Source: Candidatus Methanomethylicia archaeon (GTDB lineage Archaea > Thermoproteota > Methanomethylicia > Culexarchaeales > Culexarchaeaceae). From it: DNA of 64,000 bases. The notes under the pieces are model-generated. The model did not search any database, had not been told where the DNA came from, and worked only from the letters and a program-made list of their open reading frames with translations. The position numbers and the translations under genes were made by a program. The DNA is taken from NCBI GenBank assembly GCA_025058215.1, contig JANXEO010000001.1:310001-374000 (forward strand), written 5' to 3'. Of the stretch, positions 58,529 to 64,000 are shown in pieces (the stretch's first letter is position 1; each line of letters begins with the position of its first letter).

Positions 58529-59269
58529 ATGGGTAAGAGAATACTCGTTCAAAGAAAGGGGCGTGGTGGATCTAATTTTAGATCCCCTAAATGGATTAAA
58601 GTCGGAGCTGCAAAATATAATAATCCTCAAAAAGTGGATTATGAATCAAAAATAACTGGAGTTGTAAAAGAATTACTACACGATCCTGGCAGAGGATGTC
58701 CATTGGCATTACTAAAATATGAAAATGGAAGTGAAGAATTAATAGTGGCACCTGAAGGCATACATGTTGGGAAAAATATTGAAAAGGGAGCTTTAGCAAG
58801 CATAGAAGTCGGGAATATTCTTCCAATTGGACGTATACCTGAAGGTACAAGTGTTTGTAATATTGAATTAAGACCTGGTGATGGAGGAAAACTTGCTAGG
58901 AGATCAGGTGCATATGCTGTAATAGTGGGACATTCTGCAGATCAAACCATAATCAAATTACCATCAGGTAAAATGAAAACGATTGATTCGCGATGTAGAG
59001 CTACAATAGGAATAGTGGCTGCTGGTGGAAGAGTGGAAAAACCCTTTGTTAAAGCTGGAAATAAGTATCATTCAATTAAGAGGAAAGCAACTAAATGGCC
59101 AATAGTTAGAGGTAAAGCTATGGTTGCTGCAAGCCATCCACATGGTGGAGGTTCGCATCCTAAGGGAGGAATTCCTGTACCTAAAACAGCACCTCCTGGT
59201 CAAAAAGTAGGAGTAATTGCATCTCGAAGAACTGGAAGAAAGAAAGGTGCTCCAAGAAAAGTACGTTAA
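58529..59269 (+). CDS. rpl2: large ribosomal subunit protein uL2
   Basis: 246 residues from the ATG at 58529, after GAGGTGG. Family: GKRILVQRKGRGGSNFRSPKW, GKLARRSGAYAVIVGH and the C-terminal MVAASHPHGGGSHPKGG with the conserved His near the peptidyl transferase centre. In most archaea S19 and L22 follow; here the ribosomal string stops. Confidence 0.95.
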   Translation: MGKRILVQRKGRGGSNFRSPKWIKVGAAKYNNPQKVDYESKITGVVKELLHDPGRGCPLALLKYENGSEELIVAPEGIHVGKNIEKGALASIEVGNILPIGRIPEGTSVCNIELRPGDGGKLARRSGAYAVIVGHSADQTIIKLPSGKMKTIDSRCRATIGIVAAGGRVEKPFVKAGNKYHSIKRKATKWPIVRGKAMVAASHPHGGGSHPKGGIPVPKTAPPGQKVGVIASRRTGRKKGAPRKVR

Positions 59270-59284
59270 TACAAGGGAGTGGAA

Positions 59285-59542
59285 ATGGGTAAGAAAAATT
59301 CAAAACGTAAATCCAGCAGGAAAAGAAAGATCTATACATTCAGCAGGATTAATGAAGGAGAAGTATACACCGTTGTAGTAGAAGATTATTCTGATAAGGG
59401 TGAAGGTATAGCTAGATTAAAAGACACAGCAATATTTATTCCAGGAGCAAAAATAGGAGAAATAGTTAAAATTAAAATAACTTCAGTAAAACTTAAAAAA
59501 GCTAGAGGTGACATAATCTCGAAAATAGGAACTGTACAGTAA
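59285..59542 (+). CDS. TRAM-domain protein
   Basis: 85 residues. A basic N-terminus (KKNSKRKSSRKRK) leads into a TRAM domain: GEVYTVVVEDYSDKGEGIARLKDTAIFIPGAKIGEIVKIKIT. Small archaeal TRAM proteins bind RNA and act as RNA chaperones. GTG at 59279 is in frame, but the ATG at 59285 follows GGAGTGG better. It follows L2 by 15 bp and may be co-transcribed. Confidence 0.88.
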   Translation: MGKKNSKRKSSRKRKIYTFSRINEGEVYTVVVEDYSDKGEGIARLKDTAIFIPGAKIGEIVKIKITSVKLKKARGDIISKIGTVQ

Positions 59543-59610
59543 CATTTGAATGTTAAAATAACATTTTAATTTAATTTTGATTATGATTTTATTAAGAACA
59601 ATAAGTATAT

Positions 59611-59710
59611 GCGGGGGTAGCCAAGCTAGGTCAAAGGCGCAGCCCTGAGGAGAATTCTCTCGGAACGGCTGTCCCGAAGGGGTTCGTGGGTTCAAATCCC
59701 ACCCCCCGCA
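59611..59710 (+). tRNA. tRNA-Leu (anticodon GAG) with a 15-nt BHB intron
   Basis: Acceptor GCGGGGG/CCCCCGC, anticodon stem CAGCC/GGCTG, long variable arm, T arm GTGGG-TTCAAAT-CCCAC, discriminator A. The anticodon loop is interrupted at position 37/38 by AGAATTCTCTCGGAA (59651-59665). The exon CTGA (59645-59648) pairs with intron TCGG (4 bp central helix), flanked by 3-nt bulges GGA and AAC, a canonical bulge-helix-bulge. The spliced loop is CTGAGGC with anticodon GAG. 100 nt, 85 after splicing. Confidence 0.93.
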
Positions 59711-59729
59711 CTTTACCCTTAAAATATTT

Positions 59730-59759
59730 ATTTCTAATTTTAGTAGTAAAATTAGAAAT
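59730..59759. repeat. perfect 13-bp inverted repeat upstream of the kor-mvh operon
   Basis: Arms ATTTCTAATTTTA and TAAAATTAGAAAT around GTAG. It lies between the tRNA-Leu 3' end (20 bp away) and the korA TATA box (about 16 bp away). It could be an operator, or a terminator hairpin for the tRNA; there is no clear T-run directly after it. Confidence 0.7.
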
Positions 59760-59774
59760 TATTGTTTTAAAGGG

Positions 59775-59787
59775 TATTTTATATATA
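59775..59787 (+). promoter_or_regulatory. TATA box of the korABC-mvhDGA operon
   Basis: TATTTTATATATA lies about 33-45 bp upstream of the korA ATG at 59820. It is the only good promoter element before the string of six coupled genes that runs to the window end. Confidence 0.5.
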
Positions 59788-59819
59788 GTTCTGTAGTTTA
59801 AGATTATTGGTGTTTGTTG

Positions 59820-60974
59820 ATGAAGTTTTTACGTGGAGTATTCTTCATGCAGGGAGATGAAGCTTGTGCCGAAGGAGCTATAGTTGCTGGTTGTAGGGTG
59901 TTTGCTGGATACCCTATTACACCATCTACTGAAGTTGCGGAGAGATTAGCTGTTAGACTTCCTCAAGTTGGTGGAGTTTTTATACAAATGGAAGATGAAA
60001 TTTCCTCTATAGCATTGATAATAGGTGCATCTTATGCTGGAGCAAAAGCTATGACGGCTACTAGCGGTCCTGGAATGAGTTTGATGATGGAAAATATAGG
60101 TTTAGCATTTATGACTGAAGCACCAATAGTTGTAGTTAACGTTATGCGTGGAGGTCCAAGTACAGGTCAACCAACAAGAGCTTCTCAAGGAGATATTATG
60201 CAGGCAAAATGGGGTAGTCATGGTGATTATGAGATTATAGCTATAGCTCCATATTCAGTTCAAGAAATGTTTGATTTAACTATAGAAGCATTTAATTTAG
60301 CTGAAAGATTTAGGGTACCTACAATAATTCTTGCTGATGAGATAATAGGTCATATGAGGGAAAAAGTTGTAATAAAACATCCGAGTGAAGTTAAAATAGT
60401 GAATCGTAAAACTCCTTCAATAACTCTTAATAAAGAATATTTACCATTTATGCCAGATGATGATCTCATACCATCAATGGCTCATTTCGGTGAAGGTTTA
60501 AAAGTCCATGTAACAGGATTAACACATGATTATAGCGGTTTCCCAGAAACCGTTAATCCAGAAGTTCACAACAATCTTGTTAGAAGATTATGTGATAAGA
60601 TTAAGATGAATGTCGATAAAATAGTGATGTTGGATGAAAAGTTTACTGAAGATGCTGAAGTAATTATTGTTGCATATGGTTCTCCAGCTAGATCAGCATT
60701 AAGAACTGTAAAAATGTGTAGAGAAAAGGGATTAAAAGTTGGATTATGTAGATTGATAACTATATGGCCCTTCCCAGAATACATATTTACTGAATATTCA
60801 AAGCGTATTAAAGCTTTTGTAGTTGTTGAAATGAATTATGGTCAAATAGTTAGGGAGGTTGAAAGATGTACGCGTGGAAAACCTGTATTTATGTTACCTA
60901 AACTCGGTGGTGAACCTCATACACCCAATGAAATATTTGATTTCGTATATGAGGTGATTAAAGATGTCAAGTAA
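59820..60974 (+). CDS. korA: 2-oxoacid:ferredoxin oxidoreductase, alpha subunit (KorA type)
   Basis: 384 residues from the ATG at 59820 (two TTG codons precede it). It is the KorA-type alpha subunit: FMQGDEACAEGAIVAGCRVFAGYPITPSTEVAE, TATSGPGMSLMMENIGLA, VNVMRGGPSTGQPTRASQGD and CRLITIWPFP. With KorB it oxidises 2-oxoglutarate (or another 2-oxoacid) and reduces ferredoxin. There is no ferredoxin-like korD gene upstream; the preceding gene is a tRNA. It overlaps korB by 11 bp. Confidence 0.9.
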   Translation: MKFLRGVFFMQGDEACAEGAIVAGCRVFAGYPITPSTEVAERLAVRLPQVGGVFIQMEDEISSIALIIGASYAGAKAMTATSGPGMSLMMENIGLAFMTEAPIVVVNVMRGGPSTGQPTRASQGDIMQAKWGSHGDYEIIAIAPYSVQEMFDLTIEAFNLAERFRVPTIILADEIIGHMREKVVIKHPSEVKIVNRKTPSITLNKEYLPFMPDDDLIPSMAHFGEGLKVHVTGLTHDYSGFPETVNPEVHNNLVRRLCDKIKMNVDKIVMLDEKFTEDAEVIIVAYGSPARSALRTVKMCREKGLKVGLCRLITIWPFPEYIFTEYSKRIKAFVVVEMNYGQIVREVERCTRGKPVFMLPKLGGEPHTPNEIFDFVYEVIKDVK

Positions 60975-61836
60975 TAGTGAAAATGTGGAATCAGTACACC
61001 CTATAGATCATCTTTTAATTAGAGATCGTCTACCACATATATGGTGTCCAGGTTGTGGAATAGGAATAGTTTTAAATTGTTATTTAAGAGCTTTGTTAGA
61101 GTCAGGTATTGATTTAAAAAATGTAGTAGTGGTATCCGGTATAGGATGTAGTGGTAGAATTGCAAATTACGTTGCATTAGATTCATTTCATACAACACAT
61201 GGAAGAGCTATTCCACTTGCTATGGGTATAAAGGTAGCTAAACCCTACCTTAAGGTTTCAGTTATTAGTGGAGATGGAGATATATTTGCAATAGGTGGAA
61301 ATCACTTTATACATGCTGCAAGAAGAAACGTTGATCTACTAGTAATATGCATAAACAATTTTAATTATGGTATGACTGGAGGTCAATTAGGTCCAACAAC
61401 ACCTCATGGAGCAAAAACTACGACAACGCCATATGGAAATATTGAGATTCCATTCAATCTACCACATCTTGCAGCAGCCGCAGGGGCTACTTTCGTAGCA
61501 AGATGGACTATTGTTCAACCATTTGCATTAATTAAAACAATTAAAAAAGCTTTTCAAAGAAGGGGATTTTCATTTATTGAAGTTATAGCTCCTTGTGTAA
61601 CATTATTCGCTAGATACAATAGACTTGGAGGACCTAACGAAATAATGAGACACTTATCAAATAATAGTGTGATTAAATATGGAATTGATCCCTCTCTTGC
61701 TGATATAGAAATAAGTGGGAGAATAATTGTTGGTGAATTTATAGAGAAGGAGAAACCTGAATTCATTAGTGAACTTTATAAATTAATAAAAGAACAAACA
61801 GGTGAAGATTTAAAATCGATAGTCGGTGAGGGTTGA
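60964..61836 (+). CDS. korB: 2-oxoacid:ferredoxin oxidoreductase, beta subunit (KorB type)
   Basis: 290 residues. Fe-S and thiamine diphosphate binding residues: WCPGCGIGIVLNCYLRAL, VSGIGCSGRIANYV, VISGDGDIFAIGGNHFIHAARRN...CINNFNYGMTGGQ. The GDGD...N motif binds ThDP-Mg. The stop is immediately followed by the korC ATG. The single N-terminal CxxC pair plus a later C (APCVTLF) is as in KorB. Confidence 0.92.
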   Translation: MSSNSENVESVHPIDHLLIRDRLPHIWCPGCGIGIVLNCYLRALLESGIDLKNVVVVSGIGCSGRIANYVALDSFHTTHGRAIPLAMGIKVAKPYLKVSVISGDGDIFAIGGNHFIHAARRNVDLLVICINNFNYGMTGGQLGPTTPHGAKTTTTPYGNIEIPFNLPHLAAAAGATFVARWTIVQPFALIKTIKKAFQRRGFSFIEVIAPCVTLFARYNRLGGPNEIMRHLSNNSVIKYGIDPSLADIEISGRIIVGEFIEKEKPEFISELYKLIKEQTGEDLKSIVGEG

Positions 61837-62391
61837 ATGAAACACGAAATAAGGATATCTGGACTTGGTGGTCAAGGTATACTTTTAGCTGGCTACATAT
61901 TGGGAAAGGCTTCAACAATATATGATGGTAAGAATGCTGTTCAAACAGAATCTTATGGTCCTGAAGCTAGAGGAAGTAGATCGAAAACAGACATAATAAT
62001 ATCAGATGATGAAATCGATTACCCATATATAACCTCAAATAATATACTAGTAGCGTTATCACAAGATGCGTACAATTACTATAAGACTTATGTTTGTAAA
62101 GGTGGTATAATAATAGTAGATGAAGATCTAGTTGAAATTACAGGCTCAAGAGAAGATGTTAAAATTTACAAAATTCCAGCTACACGAATTGCAACATCAA
62201 TTGGCAGGAAAATAGTAGCGAATATTGTGGTTTTAGGAGCACTTTGTGCTATAACTGGAGTAATCACTTATGAAGCTCTAGAGAAAGCAGTTCTAGATAG
62301 TGTACCAAAAGGTTCAGAAGAAATAAATCTAAGAGCTCTACGCGAGGGGTATAACTATGGAAAAAATCTCCTCACAAATAGTAAATTCTAA
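61837..62391 (+). CDS. korC: 2-oxoacid:ferredoxin oxidoreductase, gamma subunit (KorC type)
   Basis: 184 residues: EIRISGLGGQGILLAGYILGKA, QTESYGPEARGSRSKTDIIISDDEIDYP and NIVVLGALCAITGV. Gamma subunits bind CoA or structure the complex. ATG at 61837 directly abuts the korB stop. The 3' end overlaps the MvhD-like gene by 35 bp, so the oxidoreductase and hydrogenase genes are in one transcriptional unit. Confidence 0.92.
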   Translation: MKHEIRISGLGGQGILLAGYILGKASTIYDGKNAVQTESYGPEARGSRSKTDIIISDDEIDYPYITSNNILVALSQDAYNYYKTYVCKGGIIIVDEDLVEITGSREDVKIYKIPATRIATSIGRKIVANIVVLGALCAITGVITYEALEKAVLDSVPKGSEEINLRALREGYNYGKNLLTNSKF

Positions 62392-62782
62392 ATCAAAAAT
62401 AATTGGATTTATGTGTAAATGGTGTGGTTATGCGGCAGCAGATTTAGCTGGAAACTTAAGGAAAATATATCCTACAAATTTAAGGATAATAAGAGTTGCA
62501 TGTAGTGGGAGAATAGATACAACACATATCTTAAGAGCTTTTGAAATAGGTGCAGATGGCGTATTAATAATAGGGTGTCATCCCGGGGATTGCCATTACA
62601 TAAACGGTAATTATAAGGCTTATGTAAAAGTTATGTTTATGAAGCAATTGCTTAAAGAATTTGGACTAAATCCAGAGAGATTACATATAGATTGGGCTTC
62701 TGCAGGAGAGGGGGAGAGATTCTCTAAAATTGTTAGTGATTTTGTAGACAGAATTAATAAGATTAAAAAAGTTTCTCCCTAG
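62357..62782 (+). CDS. mvhD: MvhD-like hydrogenase delta subunit (2Fe-2S)
   Basis: 141 residues. Cys motifs FMCKWCGYAAAD, RVACSGRID and IGCHPGDCHY fit the [2Fe-2S] protein MvhD, which in methanogens carries electrons from the Mvh hydrogenase to heterodisulfide reductase. ATG at 62357 lies inside korC with GAGGGG upstream; an ATG at 62411 (MCKWCG) is an alternative but leaves out the usual short N-terminus. It is followed 8 bp later by the small subunit gene. Confidence 0.9.
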   Translation: MEKISSQIVNSKSKIIGFMCKWCGYAAADLAGNLRKIYPTNLRIIRVACSGRIDTTHILRAFEIGADGVLIIGCHPGDCHYINGNYKAYVKVMFMKQLLKEFGLNPERLHIDWASAGEGERFSKIVSDFVDRINKIKKVSP

Positions 62783-62790
62783 GTGATTTT

Positions 62791-63681
62791 ATGAAAAAGG
62801 AGAAATTATCGTTAGCTTTATTCCCTTTAACAACTTGTAGTGGATGTGAAAATGCAATACTTGATTCATGGAGTAAAATTCCAGAGAGTTTCATTGAAAA
62901 TATAGAAATAGTGTATTCACCATTGATCTCAGATTCAGTTGAACCAAATAGAGTTGACATCGGGATTGTAACTGGAAGTTTACGATTAAATGAAGATGTA
63001 GATAAACTATTTAGATGGAGAAATAAAAGTAAAATATTAATTGCTTTTGGAAGTTGCTCTTGTTTTGGAGGTTTACCTGGATTACTAAATGTTTATAATG
63101 TGTCTGACACCATTGTGGAAATATATGGTGAAAACATAGATTTCAATACATATAATTTACCGAAATTAATAGAATATGTAAAGCCTGTATCTGAAATAGT
63201 AAGTGTTGATATAATGGTTCCAGGATGCCCTCCGCCTGAAAAATTCATTTTAAGTTTGATTGGAAATTTAATTGAAAATAAACCATTTCAATTAATAGAT
63301 AAAAGTTTATGTTTTGAGTGTCCTCTAAATATTAACGAAATTAAAACCATAAAGGAACTGAGGAGATTTCTACTACCAAAAATAAAAGTGGAAAAATGTT
63401 TCTTGGAAGATGGAGTATTATGTTTAGGAATAGTAACTAGATGTGGTTGTGAAGCTAAATGTATAAGAGCAAATACACCATGTAGAGGATGTTTAGGGTC
63501 ATTATATGATGTTGATGAAGCTGCAGTTAAATTTTTATCTTCCATAGCATCATCACTATCTATAAGTGAAATTGAAATAGGAAAGTTTAATGAGGTAAAG
63601 GACTTAATAGGCTTTCTATATAGATATACATTACCACTATCTAAATTTGCATCGAGAAATAGAGGTTTAAGAAATGAATAG
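62791..63681 (+). CDS. mvhG: NiFe hydrogenase small subunit, group 3 (MvhG-like)
   Basis: 296 residues, without a signal peptide, so cytoplasmic. Proximal-cluster motifs: TTCSGCENAIL near the N-terminus, GSCSCFGG at about 87-94 and VPGCPPPEKF. A C-terminal Cys-rich region (CFLEDGVLCLG, RCGCEAKC, PCRGCLGS) provides two further [4Fe-4S] clusters. Electrons from H2 pass through these to MvhD. AGGTGAT precedes the ATG; the end overlaps the large subunit by 8 bp. Confidence 0.92.
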   Translation: MKKEKLSLALFPLTTCSGCENAILDSWSKIPESFIENIEIVYSPLISDSVEPNRVDIGIVTGSLRLNEDVDKLFRWRNKSKILIAFGSCSCFGGLPGLLNVYNVSDTIVEIYGENIDFNTYNLPKLIEYVKPVSEIVSVDIMVPGCPPPEKFILSLIGNLIENKPFQLIDKSLCFECPLNINEIKTIKELRRFLLPKIKVEKCFLEDGVLCLGIVTRCGCEAKCIRANTPCRGCLGSLYDVDEAAVKFLSSIASSLSISEIEIGKFNEVKDLIGFLYRYTLPLSKFASRNRGLRNE

Positions 63682-64000
63682 GAAAATATCTTTCCATCCA
63701 ATAACTAGAATAGAGGGACACGCGAAAGTCACTATTTACATAGATTCTGAAGGTAAAGTGAAGAATACATTATTTCAAGTTATTGAATATAGAGGTTTTG
63801 AAAGAATACTTAGAAATAGACCTATAGAAGAAGCTCCACTAATAGTATCTAGAATTTGTGGGTTATGTTCCCCTTCACATCATTTAGCATCAGTAAAAAC
63901 TGTTGATGAAATATTTAAATTAGAAATCTCAGAAGAAGATGTTACTTTCAAATTAAGAGATTTATTCCATTTAGCTGGAATACTACATAGTCATCTCTTA
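63674..64000 (+). CDS. mvhA: NiFe hydrogenase large subunit, group 3 (MvhA-like, partial)
   Basis: The first 109 residues only; the gene runs off the right edge. It starts MNRKISFHPITRIEGHAK, the conserved large-subunit N-terminus, and has the first nickel-binding motif RICGLCSPSHHLAS with C62 and C65. The second (C-terminal DPC) motif is outside the window. The ATG at 63674 overlaps the mvhG stop. Maturation would need a protease such as the HycI-like one at 19350-19895. Confidence 0.92.
   Translation, partial: MNRKISFHPITRIEGHAKVTIYIDSEGKVKNTLFQVIEYRGFERILRNRPIEEAPLIVSRICGLCSPSHHLASVKTVDEIFKLEISEEDVTFKLRDLFHLAGILHSHLL

Noticed and set aside
59483-59695. A 70-codon minus-strand frame over tRNA-Leu(GAG)
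   Set aside because: It overlaps the tRNA and its intron; composition is that of antisense tRNA.

Overview
The window is a compact, AT-rich (visibly about two-thirds A+T) stretch of an archaeal chromosome, almost entirely informational and central-metabolic genes with short or overlapping junctions. Archaeal hallmarks include TFB, Orc1/Cdc6, FEN1, CDC48, SmAP, archaeosine TGT, aIF6, Spt5, split RNA polymerase subunit A (A' and A'') with an unsplit B, and digeranylgeranylglyceryl phosphate synthase. The superoperon S19e-PDCD5-L39e-L31e-aIF6-L18Ae-prefoldin-FtsY, then SecE-Spt5-L11-L1-L10-L12-AlaS, plus L40e and a crenarchaeal-type TyrRS, point to a TACK/Thermoproteota-related lineage. The Mvh-type hydrogenase genes at the right edge suggest an anaerobic, possibly uncultured branch. 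The exact lineage cannot be fixed by eye.

Layout. 1-9.4 kb: TFB-like factor (cut by the window edge), SmAP, archaeosine TGT, a beta-CASP nuclease, L40e, an Lrp-like regulator, a zinc/KH protein, AspRS, TruD and Pth2. 9.5-24.1 kb: aEF1B, CDC48, FEN1, Pcm, TyrRS, HisRS, a prenyltransferase, a tRNA endonuclease subunit, a hydrogenase-maturation protease, MtnA, an AsnRS-like asparagine synthetase, Cdc6 and DUF99. 24.2-36.9 kb: tRNAs, Nep1, RNase P component 4, then the ribosomal/secretion superoperon ending in AlaS. 37.5-38 kb: three tRNA genes. 38.2-46.4 kb: rpoH-rpoB-rpoA1-rpoA2-L30e-NusA. 46.4-50.7 kb: an acyltransferase, then on the minus strand S12 and a four-subunit pyruvate:ferredoxin oxidoreductase. 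50.8-53.1 kb: S7-EF1A-S10. 53.3-59.7 kb: tRNA-Ser, archease-RtcB, a SPOUT methyltransferase, L3-L4-L23-L2, a TRAM protein and an intron-containing tRNA-Leu. 59.8-64 kb: KorABC followed directly by MvhD and the small and large NiFe hydrogenase subunits (the last truncated by the window end).

Most of the window is ordinary housekeeping DNA; I found no CRISPR array, insertion sequence, prophage or defence island. The most notable signals are: (i) genes whose Shine-Dalgarno geometry and conserved N-termini point to ATA or ATC start codons (L12, NusA, perhaps Pcm); (ii) a perfect 120-bp repeat giving L10 and L12 the same C-terminal tail, stop codon and 3' flank; (iii) a tRNA-endonuclease subunit whose catalytic His position is Asp, in a genome that carries a canonical BHB tRNA intron; (iv) a predicted KorABC-MvhDGA operon with a perfect 13-bp inverted repeat just upstream of its TATA box; and (v) the S12/POR block on the opposite strand in the middle of the RNA polymerase/str gene string.
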